DNA of 22,595 nucleotides from Auxenochlorella pyrenoidosa (lineage: Eukaryota > Chlorophyta > Trebouxiophyceae > Chlorellales > Chlorellaceae): positions 2,299,041 to 2,321,635 of the forward strand of contig KQ482042.1 in NCBI GenBank assembly GCA_001430745.1, in the 5' to 3' direction. Numbering within the stretch: the first letter of the stretch is position 1; each line of letters opens with the position of its first letter. Shown in pieces: positions 9,895 through 20,093 of this stretch. The notes below the pieces were generated by a model that saw nothing but the letters and a program-made list of their open reading frames with translations, was not told the DNA's origin and did not search any database. Made by a program: the position numbers and the translations under genes.

Positions 9895-11052
9895 GCAGGT
9901 TGCTGTACTGCCGGCTCTTGCTCAGTTGGTGGCGGCTTCTGCTGAAATGGCCACTTGGGCTGACCTGCAGCTGCCAGCGGTTGCTGGCCACCTAGCCAGC
10001 CGCCAGTCTGACCACCGCTGCTGCGGCGCCCGCTGAACAGGCCATACAGCGAGGTGTGTGGCTGGGTGGTGCCAGCAGCTGGCGAATTTGCATTGGCTGC
10101 TGGGCTGCGGTGCCGTGAACCGCTGCCATAAAATGCTGCTGGTTGCACGCACGCTCCTGTCAGGCGGCTGTTGGCTGCACATGCAGCGTCCTCGCTGTCA
10201 CTGCCGTTGCTGCCACTGTCGAAGGAAAAACTAGAGGAAGACGGGGAGCCGCGATGGTTACTGTGCCGCTTGCTTGACACCGGGCCCTGCTGCTGGCGCT
10301 GATGTGTGCCGCCATCAAGACCGCCTGCAGGGCAGGCAGCCGGCGGCACTGCAGCCACCGGCTGCGCCCTGAACAGGGCGGTGCCCGCGTGCTTGCCCCA
10401 CCTGGAGGCCTGCCAGCCGCCGCTGGCCCCTGCTGCTGCACACGCCTGCCGCTGCTGCTGCCCAGAGCCACCACTGTCGTTCTCAGGCGTGCAGTTCTCC
10501 TGCGAGCTGCCGCCAGGATGTGGGTGCTGCCCTGCCGGCGGCGCCGCATGCTGTGGTGCTGTCTGCTGCTGCTTGGCCTGCTGCCAGCCGGTGAAGGCCT
10601 GCCAACGGTTTAAGTGCTGCTGAGCTTCGGGCTGCATGGCATGCAAGGGCCCTGGAACTGCCGCGGGGGCTCCGGGTGGCGCCAGCAGCGCCGACAGCTC
10701 TGCATACGCTGCCGACACTATGGCAAAGGCCTCAGCCGCCAGCGCATTGCCCAGATTTTTATCTGGGTGTAAGGCGCATAGCCGCCTGTAGCGCCTCTTC
10801 ACTGCAGACAGGCCAGGGCTGTGAAGCTGGTTGTTGCAGCGTGCGAGGGAGCAGCCCAGAACGAGACGCGCGTGCCGGTGGCGGCGAAGGAAACAGCTGA
10901 CGACAGGCGGCCTCTGCCCTTGGCCGGACGATTGCTCCCCACTCACCCTCCGCTAGATCTGCCCCTCGCGTCAGGCCAAGCTGCGCCCAGCGCGATTGCC
11001 CAGCGGCGAGCACCCGCTGAGCCTCGGCATTCACGTTAATATCGCCCACCAT
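8891..11052 (-). CDS. J-domain (DnaJ-like) protein with long low-complexity region and basic tail
   Basis: Three minus-strand exons, 11052-10947, 10801-9392 and 9234-8891, join in phase with GT-AG introns to give 619 residues. The J domain is near the N-terminus (about 21-75): WAQLGL starts helix I, VKRRYRRLCALHPDKN forms helix II and the HPD loop (H47-P48-D49), and EAFAIVSAAYAELSALL forms helix III. J domains stimulate the ATPase of Hsp70 partners. There is no G/F region, zinc finger or C-terminal client-binding domain, so it is a class C (type III) J protein. The middle is rich in Q, S, G and A with a pure glutamine run (about 337-352). Near residue 470-500 comes an acidic serine block (SSSSDEGSSSD), then a basic helix-like end (KERRAAQ, LHKYRKKRRKN) that might bind RNA or act as a nuclear signal. 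The start at 11052 has a strong ACCATGG context; an in-frame ATG at 11112 is the alternative. The partner and function are unknown. Confidence 0.82.
9857..9893 (-). repeat. (CAG)12 trinucleotide repeat coding polyglutamine
   Basis: Twelve uninterrupted CTG units on the plus strand (9858-9893) read as CAG on the coding strand and give a polyglutamine run in the J-domain protein. Purity of the repeat suggests length variation between strains. Confidence 0.9.
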
Positions 11053-11531
11053 GGTGAGACCAATCGGGAAAGCCTGCCGCACGATAGTGGTCGGCGTAAG
11101 CGGGTGCAGCATTCAAGTGACGTCCAAGCTGGCGGTGCTGCCTGCGCTGGCAGTGCAGCCTGGCTGAGAAGAGAACTTCCTTTGTGCCGCCTGGGTTGCC
11201 TTCTGAAAGACCAACAAAGCCGCCATTTGCAAACATACGCCCAGGAACAGGGTTGAAAAGCTCTGGTGGGGGCGACCGGTTCAGGCCAAATCTCCTGGCT
11301 TTACGTCCGTGGGCACAGGCACCACACCGACAGGCTGACCTTGGCAGAGGCTTCTGCAGCCGCCCACTTCCCTGAACCATGAGATTGGAGTAGTAATACT
11401 CAACTGATAGCAATTGCCAGCCCTTCGACAGCTTGTTATGTTACAAGGGGCGTTGCGCACATAGAGACACAGCGCCACGGGCAGAGTGAATTTTCAGGTG
11501 CGCTGCCATGACCAGAGCTTGCCACCCATGG
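11053..11531. other. Region between the J-domain gene start and the proteasome gene stop
   Basis: This 479-bp stretch holds the 3' end of the proteasome gene (candidate poly(A) signal at 11441-11445) and the promoter and 5' UTR of the J-domain gene. A 125-codon minus-strand frame (11413-11036) crosses most of it and overlaps the J-domain start in a different frame. I do not recognise its product and do not call it a gene. Confidence 0.5.
11441..11445 (-). terminator. Candidate TGTAA poly(A) signal of the proteasome gene
   Basis: TGTAA on the minus strand, about 87 bases after the TAG at 11534-11532. It fits the green-algal signal and a short 3' UTR. Confidence 0.55.
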
Positions 11532-13225
11532 CTAGAGCTCTGTTACCGTGCGGATGCCATCCTTGTCCACCACCTGCACACAACAGGATTGGATGAGCGC
11601 AGGAAATGGACTCGCTCATAAGCTCCAACACTCAGCTGCACCGCAAGCCGCAAACCTCCATGGCGAGACGCGCTTCCCCTCGCGAGCCAAGCAGCTGCCA
11701 TAACCAGCGAGGAACATGCCCGCCGTGGAGCATACGCTAGAGCAGTAGAAGCTCAGGAAAATCTGGGGCCAGATTCTAACGGGCTGCGGCTGCCGCTGCT
11801 GCTGCCGCTGCTGCTGCTGCCGCCGCCACCCGGGAGCCCTGTGTGCCCAACGTAAATGGCCCGCGTGCCCTGCACACCTTGACCAGGTACTTTGGCGGCG
11901 CCACCACCAGGCGCGCCTTGACCTCCGCCACCGCCTTGCGCATCATCTCCAGCGCCTCGTCTTGCGTCAGGTCGGCGTGCCACAGCTTGTCCCACATGGA
12001 CAACACAAAGTAGGAGCCTGGTGGTGGTGGGTGGGTGGGGAAGGGGGGCAAGAGCGACATCAGTGTGCGCGGCTGAGGGAGCCATGGAGAAGTGAGCGAC
12101 AGAACAGAGAGACTGGCATACCGCAGATGCATGAGGGCTCAGCATGTGGACTGCGCGCCCGGCTTTGCTGCACTCGCTGGTGCAGTGCGCGACCCCTCCC
12201 TTGCCCCTCCTGCCCTCTTGCAGCAGCTGCGAGCTGCAGCTGGCCCCCCTGCCCTCACCGTATCCCGTGCCGCAGATGTTCATGTGGTGCAGCGTCGCCA
12301 GGTAGTCACACCTGCGCAGAGCACCCGGGGGGCAGGGCAGCTCAACAGCAGGCATGCAGGCATGCTCCGCCTTCGCAGCCAGGCAGCGATTGGCCGTGCA
12401 GGTGCAGCAAGGCGCTAGGGTGCCCCGCAGCTCCGGGACCCAGGCCAGAGCGCACCAGTAGAGTGCCGGCCCGCTGCCCTCATCGTAACCCGCCATGAGC
12501 AGGTTGGTGTGGTAAGGAGACTGCAGCAGGAAAGTGGGAGGCCTAGCTGTTCAGCAAGCGGGTTGGGCCTTCTTGGCTGCTGCACACAACCGAGGCTGTT
12601 GGCTGTCTGCAGCAGGAGCAATGTATCAATGTATCGACCTGGAAGCCTGGCAGCCTGGCCCCTGCCGTGACTGCCGCCTCCCTCCCCACCCGGCAACAGC
12701 ACGCGCAGCCTCCCAGCCCACCCCCGTGCTGCGGCCCCCACCTTTCTGAGCGCCGTCGCCAGCTCCGACCGCGTGTAGTTGGCCACCGCCTTGGTGGTCA
12801 GCTGGCTGCCGTTGCGCAGCGCGTACAGCCGCACGTTGGCGATGATGTACTCGGAGAAGTTGACCCGGTCGCCCGCCTCGCCAGAGATGGCAAACAGGCG
12901 GTGCGAGTCTACGGGGACCAGCTTGTCCTCGTCCTGCTTCATCGTCACAATCGACTGCACCGCGCTTGTGTCGGAGCACACCATGACGAAGTCACGGCCG
13001 CGCAGGCCGCACAGAAAGTCCTGGCGGGCACGGGGGGTGGCGGAGCAGGGTGTCGGCGGGTTGCTGCGGCAGACGCCGGGTCGCTGCTGCGCGGCCGCCT
13101 GGCTGCCCCTGGGGCGGTCCCGCTGCCGTCTCAAGGCTTCTGCACACAACATTCTGTATTAATAACCGGTCTCCGAGCCTCCCAAAGCAGCAGGACTGAT
13201 CACCCCGCTTGATCGGCCTCACCAT
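11532..13225 (-). CDS. PBD: Proteasome subunit beta type-2 (beta4 subunit of the 20S core)
   Basis: This is a non-catalytic beta subunit of the 20S proteasome core, which degrades ubiquitinated proteins in nucleus and cytosol. Six coding exons on the minus strand, 13225-13223, 13020-12742, 12520-12456, 12311-12259, 12017-11878 and 11573-11532, all with GT-AG introns, give 193 residues, close to the usual 199-201. Family blocks in order: DFLCGLRGRDFVMVCSDTSA, the GEAGDRVNFSEYI block, LYALRNG, NYTRSELATALRK, LLMAGYDEGSGPALY, DYLATLH, GTGYGSYF, ARLVVAPPKY and VVDKDGIRTV. There is no propeptide and no catalytic threonine at the mature N-terminus, as expected for beta4. The initiator ATG stands alone as a three-base coding exon, immediately followed by GTGAGG and an intron of 202 bases in phase 0; splicing gives M-DFLCGL, matching where relatives start (plant M-E-C-V-F-G-L). 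The gene shares a short divergent promoter with the R3H gene. Confidence 0.95.
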
Positions 13226-13572
13226 GGCTGCGGCTGCGCCTTGCTTGGCGCGCTGTGAGCCTCGTTGATCCCGCACGGCTTAGAGGGATCGCCCCTCCTC
13301 CTGGCCAAAGCCCCGTCGGTGTGCGTCCTTGCTGCTGAGGCGCTGCGACGAAAGATAGATGTCGCTAAAGGTTGATCGATGATGTGATAGTGCTAGATGA
13401 GAATGTCAAAGCCGAAAGCAACAGCCCATGCCGCGACTGGCGTGGCACTTGCCCACTCCTCTTCTCCTCTCGGCCTCCTCCAAGCAAAAGCATTTGGAAC
13501 CCTGCCGCTAGTGTGCGGAGAGCATCTGGGAGACCTTTGGAAACGCCTGTTTCAGGACAGCCTTGGAGCAGC
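13226..13572. promoter_or_regulatory. Divergent promoter region between proteasome and R3H-domain genes
   Basis: The two start codons face away from each other with 347 bases between them, so this segment must carry both 5' UTRs and both promoters, perhaps a bidirectional promoter. It is visibly less GC-rich than the flanking exons, with A/T-rich patches around 13350-13420. I could not assign a TATA box or a known factor site with confidence. Confidence 0.5.
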
Positions 13573-15690
13573 ATGGCCGAGCCTGCAGAGGCTCCCAGGC
13601 GGGCCCCAGTCCGAGGCCCATTCATCATGCCAGGTGGGTCCCCCGCCAATGGCGGAGGGTCAAGTGGTGGCGGCCAGCGTCAAGTGCTGCCCCCTCCCGC
13701 CGCCTGCCAGCGTGCCTGGTGCCCCTGCTTGTTTCACCTGGAGAGCGCCAGTGCGCTGAGCTTTGTGCTTGTACGGCCCGCAATCCTGTGCAGACGGGCG
13801 ACCCTTGACGGCCGTCCTGGACCAGCAGCAGCAGTTCACCCGGCGGGGCGGCAGCTCCCACAAGCCGCGGCCCGGGCAGATCCGTGACCCCAAGGATGGG
13901 TGGAGCAAGCCGCTGCCGCGTGCAGCTACTGCTGCCGCAGCCGGCCCTGCAACGGGGCCGCAGTCAGAAGCGGAGGCTGCTGAGCTGTATGCCCTCTCCC
14001 GCGTGGGACAGCGCAAGCAGGCACGCATGCATGGCGCCGTCTCGACGCTAGTGCTCTGGATGTGTGCATGCCGCCGCTGCAGCAGCCTCCGCCAATGCAA
14101 TGCCTGCTCAAGTCGGTTCCGAGCTGCACGCAGATGTTTGTCTGCAATGCTTGCAGAGTGTCCACCACAGAGGCCCGAGCTCAGGCGGCCACGCCCTTCC
14201 GACCGCTGAGCACAGCCCTCGCCCCTGCCCCGCTCTGCTGCAGCGCCGCTGGCTGAACGACAAGCTGCTGCGCGACATGGCCGGCGCGCTGACGGCCGCC
14301 GACATGGCCTCCCTGTTCAAGCCGGTGCCCTTTGGGCAGCCGCGCACCAGCGTGTGGGAGCGCGCCGCGCAGCCCGAGCACGCCTACCTGTGGGACATGT
14401 TCCGCTCGCTGGAGATGGACAAGCAGGCGCGGGTGCTGCAGGTGGGGCGGGTACGGGGCCAGGGGCGTGTCTGGGGCGGGGCAGGTTGGTGTGCGATGCC
14501 GCGAGCGTCCTAGGAAGACGGCTGGGCAAGCATGGGTGGTTGGGAGTTGCATCAGCCGCGATTTTGGGGGGTTCCAACATGACATGGCAGCAGCTGCAAG
14601 CCTCATGGCCATGCTGCTGGGATCCACCTGCCTGCCTGCCCTGCCACACTGCTGCATGCTTGACGCAGCTGCTGCCCTGCTTACTGCTCCGTTTGGCCCG
14701 GCTCCGCCCCCACCCCCCGCAGAAGTGGGAGGCGCACGTGCGGGAGCTGCAGGCCGGCCCTGCGGCCATCCTTAACCCCGCGGTGCAGGCCATCGCCGCG
14801 TGGGCGGGCGTGAGCTGGAAGGCGCGGCAGGCGATGAAGCGGTCCAGCCCCTCGCACGTGGCGGCCATCGAGGCCCCCATCCTGGCCTTCCTGCAGGTGG
14901 GCGGGAACTTTTGGGCTAAGGAACAGGCGTGGAACACAGGGAGTCAGGGAATGGTGTGAGGCCGGATCAGTAGTGTCTGCAGTGCCCCTGCGCCAAGGAT
15001 GTTGCTGCTGAGCGTAGGAGGGGGTGCTGCCGAGCAGGCATGCAGAGTGCAGAGGGGCATAGCAGCTGGCACTGCAGTACATACACAACCTTGAACAACC
15101 TCTCTCTGTGGCCCTCCCTGGCGCAGGAGGACCCCGCCTCAGCGGGCGAGCTGGTGCTGCCCGACCTGGAGGACGGCTTCCACCGCCTCATCGCCCACGG
15201 CCTGGCAGAGTTCCACGGCCTCAGCAGCCACAGCAGGCCGGTGCCGGGCGGCGGCAAGCAAGTGGTGCTGCGGCGCAGGGCCGGCGCTGCTCCGGCAGCA
15301 GCGATGGGGCCTGCAGCAGCAGCGTCCCTTGGTAGCAGCCTAGTGATGGCAGAAGGAGGTACCGCCGCAGGCAGCTCGGCAGCCGTGGCGGTGGCGGCAG
15401 GAGGAGAACAGAGCGATGATGAGGGCGACGCAGGCGCTGCTGAGGGTCCTGCCGCGCCCCTCGCCATCTCCTGCTCCGACATCCTCCACATCTTGGAGGA
15501 CGAGAAGCAGCCGCTGTGCCCCGCTGTGCTGTCCCAGGCCTACCTGCATCCGCTCGACTCCTCCAGCGAGGCGGGAGACCTGCACCACACGGCAGACAGC
15601 CTGCAGGCGCACCACCATGCAGCCGCGGCGCCGCTGCCGGCAGCGGCTGCAGCAGCCGAGTCGCCGCCCCATGTGGTGCTAGCAGCCTGA
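13573..15690 (+). CDS. R3H-domain protein (R3HDM4-like, R3H-associated domain plus R3H)
   Basis: Five exons, 13573-13633, 13794-14020, 14244-14441, 14723-14896 and 15127-15690, give 407 residues. The R3H domain is a small single-stranded nucleic-acid binding fold named for Arg-x3-His; here LEDGFHRLIAHGLAEFHGL carries R240 and H244. Before it lie RRWLNDKLLRDMAGAL (97-112) and LFKPVPFGQPRTSVWE, resembling the R3H-associated N-terminal domain found in R3HDM4-type proteins. This assignment is from memory of the family, not a search. After the R3H domain are low-complexity A/G/S stretches, an acidic patch (EQSDDEGD) and a His/Ala-rich end. The start has a good context (GCAGCATGG). The second intron most simply begins with GC at 14021 (CAG|GCACGC), which puts GQRKQ next to RRWLNDK; GT alternatives in the same phase exist at 14039 and 14051 and would add 6 or 10 residues. 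The role in the cell is not known to me. Confidence 0.82.
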
Positions 15691-15993
15691 AGCCTATGCC
15701 AGGCGTCGCATCCACGAGTCGGCGGATGTGCATCTTGCTTCCAGCACCTTGCTCTGTACCTCTTGCCCCTCTGTACCTCCCGCTGTACTGCCTCTGCATC
15801 CTGTTCCCTTGGTGGCCAACCGCGCTGCTCTGCGTCTCTCTGCCTTGCCTCTTTGTCCAATCACTAATCGTTACAATCAAGCAAAGCTTTACAATCCTAG
15901 CACATTTTGATCACTCGGCATTCTTCTCTAGGGCTGCCCCCTCTGCTTGGCACGGCCGCTATGTGGTCAGCACCACCCCTGCCAATTTAGCTG
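15691..15993. other. Convergent 3' region between R3H gene and coiled-coil gene
   Basis: Only 303 bases separate the two stop codons, so the 3' UTRs are short or overlap. The plus strand has three TGTAC sequences between about 15750 and 15790 and no TGTAA. The minus strand has two TGTAA signals, listed separately. Confidence 0.55.
15871..15893 (-). terminator. Two candidate TGTAA poly(A) signals of the coiled-coil gene
   Basis: TGTAA occurs on the minus strand at 15893-15889 and again at 15875-15871, 101 and 119 bases after the TGA at 15996-15994. Tandem signals could give two nearby cleavage sites. They lie about 200 bases inside the 3' flank of the oppositely transcribed R3H gene. Confidence 0.55.
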
Positions 15994-18900
15994 TCACTTC
16001 CAGTGTTGGTGCTGGGTTGAAGGACGTCCCGCCTCTGCTGTGCTGCTCAACGTGGCATGCGGGCTCAGGTGCCTGCAGGGCGCCAGCAGCCTGCTCAGCT
16101 TGCCATTGCTAAGGGGGCTGCGGCGGCTGTCTCGGGCCGGGGAGGTGCCAGCCTTGGCTGGAGGGGCCGGGATGCGGCTCAAGCTGTGGCTGCTCGAGGC
16201 GCTGATGGTGGTGGCTGCTGCCCCGCCAGGGCCGCCTGCCTCGCGGCGGGAGCGCACCGCCCGAATGCTGAAACTTCCGGGCTCCAGCTGCTCCGAGAGC
16301 GATGTGCTGCGGGCCTCCACAGCAGGCAGGGCCGCCTTGATAGCGGGCTGCTGTGCCTCCTCGACTCCTGGTGGACCACCCGCCAGCGGTGGCGCAGCCG
16401 CACCACTCGCCCCCGACAGCATGCCACTGCCGCCTTCTGGCAGCAGGGACGCAATGTCCAGTGGGTCGGACAGCCCCTCCTCGCCTGCCTGACCCTCCTC
16501 AGGCAGCTGCAGCGTCAGCGCATCGACGTGGTTGGCGGCGCTGCCAGCCGGCCCCGGCACCACCTCAGAGTGCTGCGGCGACACAACGCTGACCTGGTGG
16601 CCTGCCGCCTCCGGTGACTGCAGCGACTTGAGCAGGGCTGACAGCACGGCCATGGCACCGTCCCCAAGCTGGCTGTGGCGCCCAGGCCTGACCCCGCCGG
16701 TGCTGCCGCGCGGCGTGACCCCAGCGCTGCTGCAAGGGCAGCCCTGGCCCCGCCGGGCCATGCGCTGCAGGGTCTCCAGCCCTCCGGCCAGCATCTGCTG
16801 CTTGCGGTGCAGCTCCTGCTGTTCGTCACGGGCAGCCTTGAGGGCGGCCAGCGAGTCGCGCTCACGCCTGCTGGGAGACAGGCGAGCAGGAGTGATGGTC
16901 AGCACGGGGAGCACTCAGGTGATGGAATGGACGTGTTTCTTGGGCCAATCAATCACTTCCCCAAAGCATGCTCACCGTCGCACGCTGGCCACCTCTGCCT
17001 GAGCAGCCCGGAGCTGCTCTCGCAGCGCCGCCTCCTCCTCCACAGCCTTGCGCCCCTGCAGCGCTGCGATTGCGCCGCGCAACGGCGAGCCGTAGCGCCC
17101 AGGCGGCGACCTGGCGGCTGCGCCGCGGCCCGTGGGGGAGGCGGGCAGGCTGCCGCCCAGGCAGGGCACCCGGTCCACCCCCTCTGCCGCGGCCAGCAGG
17201 GAGGTGTACTCTGCCAGCTGCAGCTCCAGGTGCTCGGCGCGCTTGCCCAGCCTCAGCTGGTGTGCCTGGGGGTGGGGCGGGGGAGGGCGATGCGGCCAGC
17301 AGCATGTTTGCAAGGCCAGCAGCATGTTCCGCCCTTAAAAAAAGTTGAGCTGTTGCAGCACTCGTACGTGCACCACGCCAGCGTTGCGCTGCAAGAAAGC
17401 TCTGTTCCATGCCGGATCCTACGCCTCGCCACAGGCGGACGCCCAAGGCTCACCTTGCTGCGCCTCAGCTCATCCTGCAGGTGGTCTGCCCGCGTCGCCT
17501 CCTCCTCCAGACACTTCATCACCTCCTCGTCCAGCTCATCGACAGCAGGTCCCGCTGCGTCGTTGCCGGCGCTGCCCACGGCAGGAGGGCCAGCTTGCTG
17601 GGTGGAGAGCCGCTGGCTCAGCTCTGCGGCCTGGGCCTGCGCCTTCTGTCGCGCCAGCCGCTCGCGCCACATCTGCGGATCGCGGCAGGTAACGGGGCTG
17701 GCTCTCCCCACTGCCCACTCTCTAGCTGTGTTTCTATCAACGACATGGCGTGGTATGCGGGCAGGCAGGCAGGCCCCTCGTAAAGCAGCATGCTGTGCAA
17801 GCCAGACGCACAGGCAGACGGGCAGGCAGGCAGGGGACCCATTAGCTCACCTGCGCGTATATCCCCTCGATGGCCGCCCGGCACTCCCTGTGGGCGCTGC
17901 CCTTGGCACCCACCGCGCTGCTGCGCAGCTGCAGCACCGACGCGGCGGCAGCCTCTGCAGCGGCCGCCTGCTGCTTGAGGCCCGCGTACTTCCGGTGGGA
18001 GGCAGCCAGCGCAGCCGCCGCGCCGGCCGCCTGCTCCGCCAGCTGCGCCTCCTTGGATGCCACGCGTTGCTCCAGGGCCGCCACCTGCTGCTGCAGCGAG
18101 CAGAGGTGCTCGCCCTCCCCCAGCGGGCCCAGCGGCGGCGTGCCACCGTGGCTGGCCTCTGCAGGCCGGCCGGCCCCCGGCGAGCCGTGTGGTGAAGGCG
18201 ATGGGGAGCGGCTGCCGTTGGGCGGCCTGAAGGAGCCCTGGCTGCTGGGGGAGGCGTCCAGGGCCAGGCGGCGGGGGGTCCTGAGCAGCTCGCGCATGCG
18301 GGTGGCCAGGGTGCGCGAAGGCGAGCGCTCCAGCAGGCCCTCCGCCGCCAGCTCCTCCCCGCTGGGCCCACCCCGCAGCAGGCTGCCGGTCTGCCAGCTG
18401 GACACCTCCTGCTGCAGGCTCATCGCCTGCTCCTGCAGCAGCTCGCGCTCGCGCTGCAGCGCTGCCACCTCTGCCGACAGCGCCGCCACCTGCAGCTGCG
18501 CTGCCTGCTTGTCGGCCAGCTGGCGGGACAGCTCGCCCTCTGCCGTGCGCAGCCGGTCCCACAGACCCGCCACCTGCACATGAGGACAGAGGGTGGCAGG
18601 CCGCCGGCAGTGGTCAACCGGAACAGCAGTGCACGGCTGGCTGGTCAGGAGATGAGCAGGCACACATGTGGAGAGGGCACGGCCATTTGGCACACATCAT
18701 CTTCCCTTGCTCGGGGCCTTGCACGTAATATCGCAATGCTGCACAGCCTCCGCACCTCTGCTTCTCGCTCTCGCATGATGGCTGCCAGACCGTCGGCCTC
18801 ACGCTCATCGCTGCCCTCCGCCGGCGACGGCAGCATCACGTTGCACACGATGCGCGTCGAGTGGTGACGCGTGCTGCTGCCGGTGCTGCCAGGCGGGGAG

Positions 18901-20093
18901 CACAGCTGGGACAGGCTGCCGCTGCCACTGCCCTTTGGGCTGCAGGGCTGGGAGCGCATAGCACTGAGGGCAGCAGCTTGCCTGGGAGAAGGTGGCAGCG
19001 AGCGCTTGCTGCCCTGTGACGCTGATTGGGCCGCTCTGCTGCTGCTGGCTGCCCGAGCCTGGTTTGCCCGCTCCTCTGCAGCTTCTGCCCGCTGCAGCAG
19101 CCCCGCCACGCGCTGCTCCAGGGCAGCCACGGCAGCACGGTCTGCTGCCGCGCTAGCTGCCTTGCCCTCAGCGGCCTTGACAGCTGCCCGCGCATCCGCC
19201 AGTGCAGCCTGTGCGCCCGCCAGCGTGCCGCGCGCATCGCCCAGCTCGAGGCGCAGCCCCGCTGCCTCGGCGCGCAGCCGGGCTGCCTCTTTCTCGACGG
19301 CTGCCAGCTGAGCCGGCCCCCTCCTGGCCTGCGCCTCGCTGGCGACCAGGCGCGCCTGCAGATCAGACAGCTCAGCACGCAGCGCTGCCTCGACCTCCCC
19401 TGCCCGGCTATGGGTGGCGCGCAGCTCGGCATGGGCTGCGGCCAGCTGCTCGCTCAGGCGCACCACGCCTGCCTGAGCCACCGCTGCCTCGGAGCGCGCG
19501 GCTTCCAGCTCAGCCTGCATGGCTGCAGCTGTGCGCTGGGCAGCTTCCACCTCTGTGTGTGCAGTGGCCAGCTGCTCCTGGACCATCGCCGCCCCCCGAT
19601 GCGCAGTGTCCCGCTCTGCCCTGGCCTGGCTGGCGTCCTCCTGTGCCACTGCCACTGCTGCCTCAGCCTCTTGCCTGGCGGCCTGTGCCGCCGTGGCGCT
19701 GGCTCTCGCCTCGGACAGCTGAGCCTCGAGGGCTGCCACCTGGCTTGGAAGGCCCTCCTTCTCCTCTGATGCCGCCGACGAGCCGCGCCGAGAGCCAAGC
19801 ACCGAGGCGCTGCGTGAACCGCTCAAGGTGCTGAGCCGCCGCCGCGCGCTCGCCGCCCGCAGGCCCTGCACCTCCAGCGAAAGCTCCTGGCAGCGCTGCT
19901 GTAGCTCTGTGTTCTGCTGCCAGAGCGCTGCGTTGCTGGTGCTCGGGCTATGGGAGGGGCTGACGATGGCACTGATGCTGCGTCCGGGGCGGGGCGGCGT
20001 GCCAGTGGCGGCGGTGGCGCAGGTCGTGGGCTCGCTGCCGCTGTCTGTGCTGCCTCTGCTGCTGCTCCTTTCCACTTCACTGTCTGCTGCCAT
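15994..20093 (-). CDS. Large coiled-coil protein of unknown function
   Basis: I do not recognise this protein. Five minus-strand exons, 20093-18756, 18573-17851, 17672-17454, 17265-16976 and 16867-15994, give 1147 residues; phases are 0, 0, 0 and 2 and all introns are GT-AG. The N-terminal 45 residues are S/T/P-rich. From about 45 to 345 lies a long heptad-rich, A/E/Q/R-rich region with repeated patterns such as LAAAHAELRA and LEAARSEAAVAQA, typical of a long coiled coil. A Ser/Pro stretch (SLPPSPRQAA, SQPCSPKGSG) interrupts it, then coiled-coil parts continue in exons 2 to 4 (LQVAALSAEVAALQRERELL, MKCLEEEATRADHLQDELR). Another S/P region (SRSPSPSPHGSPG) lies in exon 2. The last exon has an acidic LPEEGQAGEEGLSDPLD part and a basic end. 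No motor, kinase or membrane domain is seen. A structural, cytoskeletal or centrosomal scaffold is possible but not shown. The last acceptor is a CAGCAG tandem. Confidence 0.78.

Noticed and set aside
16675..18195. A 506-codon plus-strand frame opposite the coiled-coil gene
   Set aside because: It crosses introns and exons of the well-supported minus-strand gene, has low-complexity composition and no recognisable domain. It is explained by GC-rich codons with few stops on the opposite strand.
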